From Glandiceps talaboti (Eukaryota > Hemichordata > Enteropneusta > Spengelidae): a DNA stretch of 64,000 nt. The stretch spans positions 10,001-74,000 of the forward strand of contig NC_135558.1 of the NCBI RefSeq assembly GCF_964340395.1, written 5' to 3'. This document shows positions 38,301-49,100 of the stretch, piece after piece. Within the stretch, counting starts at the first letter, position 1. Each line of letters starts with the position of its first letter. The notes under the pieces are model-generated. The model was not told the DNA's origin, did not search any database, and worked only from the letters and a program-made list of their open reading frames with translations. Both the position numbers and the translations under genes were made by a program.

Positions 38301-41300
38301 ACATTGGTTTGCCGTGTTTGGAATGGTCACAGATAGAGGCAGCAAGCAATATGTAGAAAAGCTGATACTACTTGCCAGACGCAAGACGAGTATGTTAATG
38401 TTTACTGTATTTATTAGATATATTTCTTCTAGGGCTTCACACTAGACAGTTTCATCCACTCTAGGACCACTCTTAGTTTTAGTTTGACCTAAATAGTACT
38501 GTGTGAAGGTGTTAGGACGTCAAAGCCTGACTTAGTTTAGTCTGGACCAAAAATGCTGTCAAAGCCCAGACTAAAATTTAGACCAGAACTGATTAATCAA
38601 TGTGAAGGCATTTAGAGTGACCTAGGTCCCAAATCATGCCCTCACTTGTGACCTCTCTGCAGTTGAGTGTTTTCAGTGCAAGAGCTCAGTACAGTTATCA
38701 AAGTTAAAACAACTTCTTCCTAGCAGTTCATGCTACAATGATGGAACCAAATCATCCAATTCACAGTCATTATTGAAGGTGCACTGGCCATCAATAATAA
38801 TAGAAATATTAGATTATACCGCCATCATCTCAATTGCTGCCTTGCTTCTTCATCAAACATTTTATGAATACGTCTTAATCTGTTCAAATGCCTCCAGTGG
38901 AACAAATTCAATCTTCTAATGCATGAAAAATGCATGAGCAACAGAAAGAGTACAGTCAGTATATTGTCAAAGTCATCCTGTTTGGGCCATAGTAAGGGGA
39001 GATGGAACTGTGACTTTGGAATGTTACATCACACTAACGTTGGGTCCACTATTTCACAAATCAAATCTGAGAGTGGACTAAATGCTCACTTATTGGATTA
39101 GTGATTTGGGTCGGGCTAAGACCACTGGTTTTGCAGTGTGAAGCCTCCTTTCTACTATTAGATTAGATTAGACTAGACTAGACTAGACTCGATTATATTA
39201 TTGACCATACAAAACATTCTAGAGGGAAGGGAAAAATTTTGTCCTGGGTATAATGAGTCAATGAATTTTTTTTTTGCATATTAAATGTGCAGATAATTCA
39301 ACATAAACGCAGTGATTCTATACCAGTTAATTCATAGCCAATAACTTAGGTGGCAGTTCTGAATAATTACCATGATTTAATATGTAATGCAAAGATTTAC
39401 ACTTTTAATGTTTTCTTCAGTCTATCATTGAGAAGAAATCATCTAGGCGACTTTGTGTGTAAACTTATACATGTATTATTTATAGTTCTTGATACCTGCA
39501 ATAACTTTTAACTCATGCAAAACTGAACAAGATGGTACATGCAGTCTAAGAGTTATTCTTACCCATAGTTTAATATATGTAAGTTTATGAAAACTTGGGC
39601 TGGGTTAGCCCTCAAATTAGATGGAAGCACCAACTGGCAACCCTTGTCTACAAATCCGTAACAGGTAATGCACCTAGTTACCTCAGTGAAATGTTCAATC
39701 TTTCCAACAAAATTAATCTTCATAACACAAGACAGGCCAGTAAAGGTAACATATGCATCCCTACAGTTAAAACTGAATATGGGAAACGGGCATTTCACTA
39801 TAGTGGTGCTGTTCTATGGAACAATCTACCCCTATCCATAAGATCAGCTCCGAACTCATCGATATTTAAAAGACATCTGAATGTAGTCGTAATGTAATTG
39901 GATAACTTTTAAAGTACACTGTGCATCTGTAACTTTTTGTCCTGGTTTGTCCCTTTTGGGGATTTTTGTTGTTGTTTTCTGTGTGCGTAATCTTGCAACA
40001 GGTTTCATTGGGAGAACAGTGCTAATGCACTGAAATTGTGTCTGTATATGAAAGATTAATAAATAGATAAAAAGTGTGGTGTGGAGCAGAAGTCATTGTG
40101 TCAACCAGAAATGGAATGATCGTTATTTTCATGACATGCCTAAGACATAAATTTCTATTGCAGGTACTGAGACTTGCAAGATGGCTGTTTGTGTTTATTG
40201 ATGAGATCAATATTTATGATTTATAATAAAATGGTATGCTTTCTTTTTATTCAAATGTTTATTTTGAAAAAAAACAGGCTTTGGGTTAAGTGTTCACCAA
40301 GTAAAAGAAGTGATCAGAGATGGATATGAGTTGCTGAGTGCATTGGAAAAAGGGTACAGGTAAGGAAACACAGAAGTCTAATGAAATGATGGCTGTAAGG
40401 GCTCCATGTTTAAAGGTCAGGGGGTCAATATTAGATTATTATCCGATATAAACTCTTTGTTAATCATATCGCCATGGGTCCCATTTCCACATACTGGCAC
40501 AAATTGTATTAGAGGCAAGTGTCATGTTGTTGGAAACAGTATGACAAAAGTTATGAAGAGGTGATATCGGGTAATAACTGATTTATCATATGCCAGTGGC
40601 AAGGAATTCAAAGAGAATACATTGAAAAATAAAAAGAGCACAGCATTTCATGCAATGTGCATTATCTGGTGATATTCACATGTACAAAGTCTGCTGACCA
40701 TGTCAACCTGCTTTGGGGAAATCTTTTAATGGTCGTCAACTTTCATCAGATTTCAGTATAACTGTCATAAGTATTTATGAAATACAAGTTTGGTAGTAGT
40801 GTAGGTTCTCTAAAGGTTTCAGAAAATGCTTTAATATGTTAATAAAACTATATGGTCATCTGCAAACATAACTTCTGTAGTACGTTAGTGTGGTATGTGT
40901 AGCGTACACATAATGGGTAGCCTACAGTCATGTCAGTGATACCATTGTGAAATGCATGTACTTACGATCATAAATAGTATCATTTGGGTATGGATATTTT
41001 CGTCAAAATTTCCCTGTTTCAAAAGATGTTTCAGTTTTGTGGTCGTATGCGATGACATCATTGATGAAGATCGGCCACCGTTTTTATAATATGGTTCTTT
41101 AAATACCAGGATTTGGATCTTAGGTTCTCTAGCATTATTGTTATCTTATCAGTCTCTATTTATAAGGATAGCAGGGATCATTCTTTTACTTTGGACCAAT
41201 GTTGACTACAGCTCTGATAAACAACCAGTTTTCATACCTACATATTACTGGGTAACCCTAATACAGACTGGGCCTGTGTATTATAAATAGGATGATTTGC

Positions 41301-43827
41301 TGTCAGATTATGACTAAGGCCCAATACATCAAATAGTAGCTTTCAAACAGCACTCCTTATGGCCAAACTGTACAATTCTGTCTTTCTGATAATCTGAACA
41401 TTGTATATTTATTGGAGGATAACAAAGTTCAGATTGTGCCATTGTGATTGTTGCCTCTAGACACTTAGACATTTACACAATGTACATTACACCTCCCCTA
41501 AGTACATGATGATGGTCTTTAGAACCATAACTCCTGCCACTTCAAAACTATCTCTCCCCCCACCCCCTGTACATGATGATGGTGTTTGTGAGCACAATGT
41601 TTGTAAATATACCAATTGTTATTCCTAACAGTTATAACCAGCTGTGTAGTGCAAAAGAAACCATAGAGAAACTACAGCAAGAATGCAAGACAAGTAATGC
41701 TGTAACAGTTGTCGACAAATCACCTGTATCAAAGCAAAAGAAAGTACATATGCAAACTGGAGGTCAAGGGCATGTATTAGAAGTATTTCAAGTGATATGG
41801 CAAGCCATTAACTATTATACGTAAGTTAGTACAGTCATTTGTGATTTACCCCATCAGTACAGCTGTATATATCCTAGCTAATCTGTAAGGTATGCCAACC
41901 CCTTTCAGGAGCAGGCCAGTAATGGCAGAATGGCGCAACATATCGTACAGTCTAAATATAGCCATACAGTAAAGAATTCACAGAAGTATATTCTGTTGTC
42001 AAAATATTACAAGACATATGTGTTTCATTTACATGAAATTGTGATTGAGAAATAATGTTCACAAACAGGGCAACCAACAAAGTCATTGACAGACTTAGAC
42101 AAAGAGTATTATGTTGCCTCCACTTACATGTACAGGAGGTAAACATGGCTGTTTGGCCAATGCAACTTGCCAAACTTTGCACATCATTGTAAACCACAGC
42201 CTCTTTTCCAGCACCGTCCAAGTCACATCATAGTGTCACGGAAGAAATAACTGCTCTGATTTGGGAGAATGAACTTTGCAATGATACTGATGGAGCCTTC
42301 AACTCAAATGGGACACCTGTCAGTAAATGTAGTTTTAGATTATACCAAACAACCATTATCATGATTCACAAAATTCATGATGTATATTCAAGTTCAAGTT
42401 TTACTGTGGCTGATTCTGTATTCCTTAAACCTAAGGTTTGTATTGAATGCAATGGGTTCATTAGTTTTTAGTTTAGCTAAATGTTCACTTGTTATTTTTT
42501 TCTTTCAGTTCATTGATATTTGAAAATATTGGGTACTCAGATCCCTCCTTCCCACCAATAATGACAGATTTGAAGCCAAATAGAGCAGAAACAGTAGAGT
42601 TATTGTCAACTCTGTGTGTACAAGTAGAATTACTATCTACTGCACTTGTCAAGTAAGTAATAATCCAATGCCATTAAATTCATCAACAAAATGACAAGAA
42701 TTTTACACTGCATTTATCATTCAAATTCTGTTTGGTAGGATTCATCAGATTTCCTGTTTTTGAAAGAGAAAAAATATGAAATACATTTGTCAGATAATGA
42801 GTACATATATAGTGTATGTCACTTTCCTTTCTTCAATTTCACGTCATTCTGTAGTGTTGAAAAATAGTTACATTGTTCATAGTTTAAATACATAAATTTC
42901 TTTATTTTCCTTATTCTTTATTTTTACTCTTTTAGTGTGTTGAATGTTCCTGTAACAGATCTCCAGCAAAGGGGGGACATCTTCATAATACTTTCTCAGG
43001 CACTCTATAGCTTTATACGAAATGTACAGGTAAGAGTTCAAATTTGATGCTATCTCTTTAAATAAAAAACTTGGAAAGACAACGTTGAAGTACTCATACC
43101 AGCATTGAACCTGCCCCCTGATAATTTATGATGTTAAGTCATTTCTTGCCAAGCTCGCTAATCCATTGAAACAATATTATATGTTCAATTATTGAATGAC
43201 TCACTGAACATGGATTTATTTTACTTTGGAAAAGTAATTATATAATTACATGTACTTACAAATTAGTACATGCTTTGACCATGTTGTATCACTTACACTT
43301 TCAAAAATTTTTTTAGCATGACTGTTTTATTCTTATTTTACCACTTACAAATTGATAAAAGCTTTGACAAATGAATGTATGTACCTTCCATCACTTACAG
43401 GTTGATAAACGTTTTGACAACAATATTAAGGTCGTATCGTCTGTGCAATTGTATTGGGCAGATACAACCTTATTGCACTGATATGACAAATTGGGTCTGT
43501 TTTCCATCACTTACAAATTGATAAAAACTATGACCATATTGCACTTGTAAGTGTTTTCCATCACTTACATTTTGATAAGAAACTATGACCTTTTGCACTT
43601 GTACGTGTTTTCCATCACTTACATGTTGATAAAAACTGTGGCCATGACTGTATTTTTTCTATCACTTACAGGTTGACATTGATTGTCAGTTAACACCAGA
43701 AATGTTGTATGAGTGTTCTATACATGATGAGTACAGGAAGAGTTTACTAAATGGTCAAGGTCAGCTCACCTCAGTACTCAATAAACTCAAAGACAATGTT
43801 GCAAGTTTGACTATGTCGCAAAGGTAA
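19891..43827 (+). CDS. SWT1: SWT1 PIN-domain RNA endonuclease homologue, 19 exons
   Basis: Homologue of the Swt1 endoribonuclease, which in yeast acts in nuclear mRNP quality control. Exons: 19891-20025, 20711-22051, 23934-23975, 26170-26238, 26792-26876, 27596-27657, 29124-29150, 30794-30892, 31361-31442, 32007-32095, 34751-35137, 36154-36248, 37694-37756, 38301-38389, 40278-40359, 41632-41820, 42509-42652, 42936-43029, 43672-43827. All have GT-AG borders and the frame stays open, giving 3330 nt and 1109 aa. Residues 9-41 form a WW domain (W13, YYFN 27-30, W38, P41). Residues 46-492 are basic and probably disordered. Residues 530-677 form the PIN domain with its acidic set in place (IVDTN D537, QELD E573, NDDR D634/D635, GDKN D659). 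Residues 678-806 are a Pro/Ser/Thr linker. From 807 on is the Swt1 C-terminal region (RKPPWTL, FNKHWFAVFG), which resembles vertebrate SWT1. Long introns are packed with repeats. Confidence 0.93.
22068..23190 (+). repeat. 1.1-kb composite dispersed repeat, copy D
   Basis: The most complete copy. It runs tagcacaactgaac, (TG)n at 22119-22148, four or so 165-bp modules to about 22790, then four 115-bp modules (gcaaatatgcctagcaac, catgcccatagcaacagcc), and ends tacagttgtgctacaatgcc. agcacaactg at one end and cagttgtgct at the other form a 10-base inverted pair. It lies in SWT1 intron 2, beginning about 20 bp after the exon 2 splice donor. Confidence 0.78.
23371..23636. mobile_element. 266-bp hAT-like MITE
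   Basis: Starts caggggtgaacaaatc and ends gatttgttcacccctg, a perfect 16-base terminal inverted repeat. It is flanked by attcat on both sides (23365-23370 and 23637-23642). A CAGGGGTG-type terminus is common in hAT elements, although these normally make 8-bp duplications. The interior is full of short ggtcc/ggacc inverted motifs and has no open frame. It lies in SWT1 intron 2. Confidence 0.75.
24523..25262. repeat. 53-bp minisatellite, about 13 copies
   Basis: The unit is catattgtcaaatatgatca, then taactttggcagtataatgt, then gtagggccaacac. It is highly uniform apart from ggcag/gtcag and ccaacac/cctacac variants. It lies in SWT1 intron 3. Confidence 0.95.
25671..26067. mobile_element. 397-bp MITE with arms of about 145 bp
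   Basis: Left arm (from caatctgattaaaatctgat, 25671) and right arm (ending atcagattttaatcagactg, 26066) are reverse complements over about 145 bp with scattered mismatches, around a core of about 110 bp. The direct repeat ctgttagt flanks it at 25663-25670 and 26068-26075. An 8-bp duplication is what hAT-group elements make. It is non-coding and lies in SWT1 intron 3. Confidence 0.85.
26708..26765 (+). pseudogene. Decayed partial copy of SWT1 exon 5 border
   Basis: About 77 bp upstream of exon 5, the sequence acaggacaagctatacatgt, acattattatggatgtcagt, gtctaaatca mirrors the exon start (ataggacaagctgtacatta, ttgttgataccaatgtctta, atcagtc), including an AG at 26713-26714. It has an indel and a stop in the copied frame, so it is probably an old local duplication with no function. 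Confidence 0.55.
27915..28330 (-). mobile_element. Reverse transcriptase fragment of a CR1/jockey-group LINE
   Basis: The minus-strand translation contains LDMSKSAGPDDFHPRFLRE, SGEVPSAWKEANISCIF and QVDVIYFDFQKALDTVP, the classic N-terminal reverse transcriptase blocks of non-LTR elements. The segment between the PIFKKG-equivalent and the QVDVIY block is largely deleted, and both ends are missing. It is a dead fragment in SWT1 intron 6, antisense to the gene. Confidence 0.85.
29136..29815 (+). repeat. Minisatellite carrying copies of the SWT1 exon 7 end and its 5' splice site
   Basis: Units of about 58-69 bp, about 11 in all counting the genuine exon end. Each has ggtagagtggatatg followed by gtaagta, that is, the last 15 coding bases of exon 7 (encoding GRVDM) plus its splice donor, then about 40 bp of intron. 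One copy (near 29350) reads gtaaat instead of gtaagt. The genuine exon 7 is 29124-29150. Confidence 0.95.
29816..30030 (+). repeat. Terminal fragment of the composite repeat, copy E
   Basis: Contains tatgcaaatatacctaacaa, catagcaacagcc and the right terminus tacagttgtgctacaatgcc of the 1.1-kb family. It abuts the exon-7 minisatellite in SWT1 intron 7. Confidence 0.75.
33498..34625. repeat. 43-bp minisatellite, about 26 copies
   Basis: The unit is agccttcactgttgagatac, then attgttagctggttgtacct, then cct. It is very uniform from about 33900 to 34600 and more diverged at its left edge. It lies in SWT1 intron 10 and ends about 125 bp before exon 11. Confidence 0.95.
35266..35303. repeat. (TG)n microsatellite
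   Basis: Uninterrupted TG dinucleotides in SWT1 intron 11. Confidence 0.95.
35660..36010. repeat. Roughly 90-bp tandem repeat, about four copies
   Basis: The unit includes cataccatgtcatttcctag, then tgccttccagtcagctgaca, then accacatagcaatcacataa and cagcagttg. Copies vary in length. It lies in SWT1 intron 11. Confidence 0.85.
36300..37200. repeat. Interspersed AT-rich repeat, two related halves
   Basis: 36300-36700 and 36720-37150 resemble each other (a gagtgaatggcaaccata type motif, actcaaaaact, gagactttattcaagtgtat, then a ttgctta/cagatac block). They also resemble, in reverse, parts of 12480-13660. It is an unclassified old element in SWT1 intron 12. Confidence 0.5.
38432..39148. mobile_element. 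Candidate hAT-like element of about 717 bp
   Basis: The left end gggcttcacactag and the right end cagtgtgaagcctcc are near-inverse. Flanks read tttcttcta on the left and tttctacta on the right, a possible imperfect target-site duplication. The interior has no coding frame but reuses the terminal gtgtgaagg motif. It lies in SWT1 intron 14. Confidence 0.5.
39160..39192. repeat. (TAGAY)n microsatellite
   Basis: Tandem tagat/tagac pentamers just after the preceding candidate element. Confidence 0.85.
39580..40075 (+). mobile_element. 5'-truncated LINE: reverse transcriptase C terminus and 3' UTR
   Basis: 39595-39897 translates to a protein with ATLVYKSVTGNAPSYLSEMF, LHNTRQASKG, YGKRAFHYSGAVLWNNLP and FKRHLNVVVM, the usual ending of non-LTR retrotransposon ORF2 (VYK..NG.AP.YLS, NTR, GAxLWN.LP.xIR). 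A stop at about 39895 is followed by about 170 bp of UTR-like sequence ending near attaataaatagataaa. It is inserted in SWT1 intron 14 in the sense orientation. Confidence 0.85.
43250..43680 (+). repeat. Reiterated SWT1 exon 19 acceptor motif
   Basis: About seven diverged copies of tcacttaca followed by a ttgata-like motif and a tgacc/tgaca block, spaced some 45-60 bp apart. The last is the real acceptor of exon 19 (tatcacttacag/gttgacatt at 43671/43672). The copy ending at 43400 (tcacttacag/gttgataaac) also keeps the AG. Confidence 0.75.
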
Positions 43828-43879
43828 AATACTATAGAACCCTGTTGTATAGACTAACAGACCATTAGTAACCAAACGT

Positions 43880-44420
43880 ATTCAAAACTACAGGACACTG
43901 GTAATGTTGTGTAGTATCAGATGCAGTTAACAGAACATAGTTTACACAAGGCATTCAAAACTACAGGACACTGGTAATGTTGTGTAGTATCAGATGCAGT
44001 TAACAGAACATAGTTTACACAAGGCATTCAAAACTACAGGACACTGGTAATGTGTAGTATCTGATGCAGTTAACAGAACATAGTTTACACAAGGCATTCA
44101 AAACTACAGGACACTGGTAATGTGTAGTATTGGATGCAGTTAACAGAACATAGTTTACACAAGGCATTCAAAACTACAGGACACTGGTAATGTTGTGTAG
44201 TATCAGATGCAGTTAACAGAACATAGTTTACACAAGGCATTCAAAACTACAGGACACTGGTAATGTGTAGTATTGGATGCAGTTAACAGAACATAGTTTA
44301 CACAAGGCATTCAAAACTACAGGACACTGGTAATGTTGTGTAGTATTGGATGCAGTTAACAGAACATAGTTTACACAAGGCATCTAAACTACAGGACACT
44401 GGTAATGTCGTGTAGTATTG
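43880..44420. repeat. 69-72-bp minisatellite, about eight copies
   Basis: The unit is aaggcattcaaaactacagg, then acactggtaatgttgtgtag, then tatcagatgcagttaacaga and acatagtttacac. Copies differ by a ttg deletion and tcaga/ttgga variants. It begins about 50 bp after the SWT1 stop codon and so probably lies in its 3' UTR. An AATAAA at 44426-44431 could be the polyadenylation signal. Confidence 0.95.
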
Positions 44421-44639
44421 GATGCAATAAATAGCTTAGTGACAGGACTAGTCAATGTCAAAGCTATGTCTTCATTTATTTTGTTACATTTCTGTCTTGG
44501 GAGAAAATAGTTTATTTTTATTTTTATTTTTGTTCAAAATATTTATATTATTATATCATATATTGTATTATATTAGAGTATATGAAGCATATCATGTATT
44601 TAAACTATTGTTATACATATTTACGAGATGGATATTTTA

Positions 44640-44910
44640 AAGGAAAAGGACACCTTGTGAATTCACTATATTTTGTTTAAAAGGTGGATGTTAAATGAGA
44701 TAAAATATGTTCACTTCACTCATTTTCGCTTATGGAGTTGGCATTGATCTGAACTAAGTCAGAAGTGGCTTTTCATAGAAACAGTATGAATTCACAAGGT
44801 CTCCTTTCTCTGTAAGCCCAGTGAAGACTATAGGAATGATCCATGTCTGTCTTTGTGTTGATGCATCCATCCGTGACAGTCCATCTCTGACAACCAAGAT
44901 TTGAGTTCAA
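44640..44910. other. Unique intergenic segment
   Basis: No gene recognised between two minisatellites. gtgaattcac-type motifs near 44655 and 44788 (cacaaggtctcct) form a loose inverted pair (caccttgtgaattca versus tgaattcacaaggt), suggesting a small foldback element at about 44649-44803. Confidence 0.45.
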
Positions 44911-44914
44911 CCAC

Positions 44915-46105
44915 AAAGATTGCTAGCTAATCATAGGACCTTTAGACATTGCTATGTATGATGTTATGAAATACCAAGATTGCTAGCTAATCATAGGACT
45001 TTTGGACATTGCTATGTATGATGTTATGAACATAGCAAGATTGCTAGCTAATCATAGGACCTTTGGACATTGCTATGTATGATGTTATGAACATAGCGGG
45101 ATTGCTAGCTAATCATAGGACCTTTGGACATTGCTATGTATGATGTTATGAACATACCGAGATTGCTAGCTAATCATAGGACCTTTGGACATTGCTATGT
45201 ATGATGTTATGAACATAGCAAGATTGCTAGCTAATCATAGGACCTTTAGACATTGCTATGTATGATGTTATGAACATAACAAGATTGCTAGCTAATCATA
45301 GGACCTTTGGACATTGCTATGTATGATGTTATGAACATAGCAAGATTGCTAGCTAATCATAGGACCTTTAGACATTGCTATGTATGATGTTATGAACATA
45401 CCAAGACTGCTAGCTAATCATAGGACCTTTAGACATTGCTATGTATGATGTTATGAACATAGCGGGATTGCTAGCTAATCATAGGACCTTTAGACATTGC
45501 TATGTATGATGTTATGAACATAGCAAGACTGCTAGCTAATCATAGGACCTTTAGACATTGCTATGTTTGATGTTATGAACATAGCAAGATTGCTAGCTAA
45601 TCATAGGACCTTTAGACATTGCTATGTATGATGTTATGAACATAGCAAGATTGCTAGCTAATCATAGGACCTTTAGACATTGCTATGTATGATGTTATGA
45701 ACATAACAAGACTGCTAGCTAATCATAGGACCTTTAGACATTGCTATGTATGATGTTATGAGCATAGCAAGATTGCTAGCTAATCATAGGACCTTTAGAC
45801 ATTGCTATGTATGATGTTATGAACATACCAAGATTGCTAGCTAATCATAGGACCTTTAGACATTGCTATGTATGATGTTATGAACAGAGCGAGATTGCTA
45901 GCTAATCATAGGACCTTTGGACATTGCTATGTATGATGTTATGAACATAGCAAGATTGCTAGCTAATCATAGGACATTTAGACATTGCTATGTATGATGT
46001 TATGAGCATAGCAAGATTGCTAGCTAATCATAGGACCTTTAGACATTGCTATGTATGATGTTATGAACAGAGCGAGATTGCTAGCTAATCATAGGACCTT
46101 TTTTG
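44915..46105. repeat. 60-61-bp minisatellite, about 20 copies
   Basis: The unit is agcaagattgctagctaatc, then ataggacctttagacattgc, then tatgtatgatgttatgaaca and t. It is highly homogeneous with a few recurrent variants (ttaga/ttgga, gcaag/gcggg). No conserved reading frame across units. Confidence 0.96.
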
Positions 46106-46550
46106 TTGATACTAATTAGCAAAACATTTGCATGTCTTTGAATTGTTGTATGCCACTTACTAGTTATTATTTGCACTAGTGTTTGTCTTCTAGATGTTAC
46201 AATTGATATGTGGCTCTATTTTGAGAATCTAATTTAGCTAAGCAGTTTTATAACCAGTAACAGTCTTTACCAAGCCTTTTTGTTTCAATATGACAAAGCA
46301 AAGGGAGACAATTGTAACATCGACTTTTTGTTATAAATTCTCAGGTGCACACAAGTCCTCATTTTTGTCTTGGTGCTATTTTTGCTTTTTCTCTTGTGTA
46401 TATCAAAACTAAAGACATCCTTAAACTCAATAAAGATTTCTACATTGTTTCAAGCAATGTATTTGTTTGTTTGTTTGTTTGAAATTGGTAGATTTCATTT
46501 TTCAGAGATAATATTTAGTGTCATTTAAAGTATGAAATCAAGTTTAGCTA
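46106..46550. other. Intergenic, no gene seen
   Basis: Unique AT-rich sequence between two arrays. It includes a run of tttg units near 46462 and an aataaa near 46428 that could serve as a distal polyadenylation signal for SWT1. Confidence 0.4.
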
Positions 46551-46554
46551 TTAA

Positions 46555-47397
46555 TAACTATCACCCAATTGCCAGGTGGTTTATAGATAATGTACAATAA
46601 ATAACAAACACATTAAGTGTTATAACTATCACCCAATTGCCAGGTGGTTTATAGATAATGTACAATAAATAACAAACACATAAAGTGTTATAACTATCAC
46701 CCAATTGCCAGGTGGTTTATAGATAATGTACAATAAATAACAAACACATTAAGTGTTATAACTATCACCCAATTGCCAGGTGGTTTATAGATAATGTACA
46801 ATAAATAACAAACACATTAAGTGTTATAACTATCACCCAATTGCCAGGTGGTTTATAGATAATGTACAATAAATAACAAACACATTAAGTGTTATAACTA
46901 TCACCCAATTGCCAGGTGGTTTATAGATAATGTACAATAAATAACAAACATATTAAGTGTTATAACTATCACCCAATTGCCAGGTGGTTTATAGATAATG
47001 TACAATAAATAACAAACACATTAAGTGTTATAACTATCACCCAATTGCCAGGTGGTTTATAGATAATGTACAATAAATAACAAACACATAAAGTGTTATA
47101 ACTATCACCCAATTGCCAGGTGGTTTATAGATAATGTACAATACATAACAAACACATTAAGTCTTATAACTATCACCCAATTGCCAGGTGGTTTATAGAT
47201 AATGTACAATAAATAACAAACACATTGAGTATTATAACTATCACCCAATTGCCTGGTGGTTTATAGATAATGTACAATAAATAACAAACATATTAAGTGT
47301 TATAACTATCACCCAATTGCCAGGTGGTTTATAGATAATGTACAATAAATAACAAACACATAAAGTGTTATAACTATCACCCAATTGCCAGGTGGAA
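46555..47397. repeat. 68-bp minisatellite, about 12 copies
   Basis: The unit is ataactatcacccaattgcc, then aggtggtttatagataatgt, then acaataaataacaaacacat and taagtgtt. It is nearly identical between copies and ends abruptly at ccaggtggaaatt. Confidence 0.96.
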
Positions 47398-47420
47398 ATT
47401 TTTTACCAAGATATCCTTTT

Positions 47421-48060
47421 TATCACAACTGAACAGAGGTTCACTAGTGCTTTAGGCATCAAGAAATGTGTATGTCCATCTCTGTGTGTGTCTGTGTCAT
47501 CGTTTTCACACAAATTGCAGGTTCAGTTCAAGCAAAATTTGGTACATATGGTTAGAACTAACTAGCTTTTGGTAAACTTCCTGTAAATGTTAATGGCAGT
47601 TTGCATAAATAAATGTTTAATTAGACCATGTCTTCATGATTTTTATTAATTATCTTAAGAATGCAATCTTCAGATTGATACATGTGTTGATAATAAAGCA
47701 CGCCAGTTTGATGTAGTTTGTTGAGGGCCTTTTTTTTGTAATTTAATCAGCATTTGCATAATTAATTATTTTCATTAATTAGGCAATATCTAAAGAATAC
47801 ATGCTTATGATTTCATGTGATTCGTTACATACATTGATAATAACAAAGTGTAGTTGTCTTATAGAGCTTGGGATATATATCTTGATGATTCAAGTGCATA
47901 ATTAATGATTTTCGGTAATTAGGCAATATTATGCAAGCTTCAAATTTCATATATTTTTGGTTAATTAATTTGGCAATTAATAGGTATATCGTGTATGATA
48001 GCTATGGCTCAGAATTTTACATTCCAACAATTACTTAGTCTAGTTCCTATTCGCCATTGT
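47421..48060. repeat. Fragments of dispersed repeats
   Basis: 47421-47500 resembles the left terminus of the 1.1-kb composite family (cacaactgaacagaggttca, tgctttaggcat). 47740-48040 belongs to the AT-rich family also seen at 8890-9130 (aggcaatattatgcaagctt, attttacattccaac). No gene. Confidence 0.5.
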
Positions 48061-48199
48061 TACAATTTACACCTTCACTCATTCACTGGACAAAGAAAAT
48101 GTCTTTTCTAGAGTACAACATATAGACAGAAATTAATATTCTCATGGCACATTGAGGGCGTTGTAGGGAGCTGTAAAGCAGTGGTGAAGGACTTTTCAT

Positions 48200-48251
48200 T
48201 TTTAAACACAACTGAACTGATAAGGTTCATTAGTGCTATAGGCATGGCAAA

Positions 48252-48320
<69 letters not shown>

Positions 48321-48803
48321 TCAAAAACTTAAAGTCAAAAACGACTGGACCCATTGCCATGATATATGGTGGGTATATTACCTTGGGTGTCTAGTTGGGA
48401 AATTGTGCCGAGTGCTTTGAGACCGCGCATGTTATGTGTGTCTCGAGCGTGTCATAGAAGTCTCGTATTGTTCAAATCAAAATGATCTTACCACCGGAGT
48501 GTGGTTTGTGTAAAAAAATGTGTGATTTGGTCACAATACTTAAACTCCAAAACTACTTGATTGATCTGAAATTTGTTTGGAACATTCTTAGGTGTTTAGA
48601 TTTAGAATTGTTTGTGACATGATGATCCCATCAGTGATATGCAAATTAGGTATACAAATGTGTCTTTTTGGTCAAAAATCTTTAATTCCAAAACTATTAA
48701 GCAGATTAGACTGAAATTTGGTAGAAACATTCTTTAGAGTGTTTATATTAAGAATTGTTCATGACATGATGATCCAATCAGTGATATGCAAAGTAGGGCT
48801 AAA
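48200..48803 (+). repeat. Truncated copy F of the 1.1-kb composite repeat
   Basis: Starts acacaactgaactgataagg, ttcattagtgctataggcat; has a long (TG)n at 48254-48318, then three 165-bp-type modules (caaaactacttgat, gatgatcccatcagtgatat, ttggtcaaaaatctttaatt). It stops where the Penelope-like remnant begins; the 115-bp modules and right terminus are absent. Confidence 0.78.
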
Positions 48804-49100
48804 TATGATATTGAGTGGGATATAAAGATATTGAGTGCTTACACAAATGAGAGGAAATGTTGCAATCTCTGTTTTACTGAGAAACTGTATAATCAATGCT
48901 GACAAGAGCATGCTACTGCACAGAAAATCCAAATTAGTCTCCAAATGTCGCCATGAAAATAAATTTTCCTTGCCAACTATAGAAGTAAACCTCCGTAAGG
49001 AATAGTTTAGTCTGACCATCTTGTTACGCAATGTACACACAAACATCTTAATTTTATCAGTTGCCTGATGATCGCTGAGGAAGCATGAAACTCCGAGTAA
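48804..49100 (+). mobile_element. Penelope-like retroelement C-terminal remnant
   Basis: The plus-strand translation gives YDIEWDIKILSAYTNERKCC and NLCFTEKLY, then after a 1-base frameshift IINADKSMLLHRKSKLVSKC and RHENKF, ending at a stop at 49003-49005. The pattern W-x-I, C-x-L-C-x-x-EK, LLxxRSELxSKCRHxNKF is one I know from the endonuclease end of Penelope-like elements. Downstream, ctgatga (49065-49071) and gaaac (49087-49091) resemble the hammerhead core such elements often carry. It is a decayed fragment. Confidence 0.55.
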
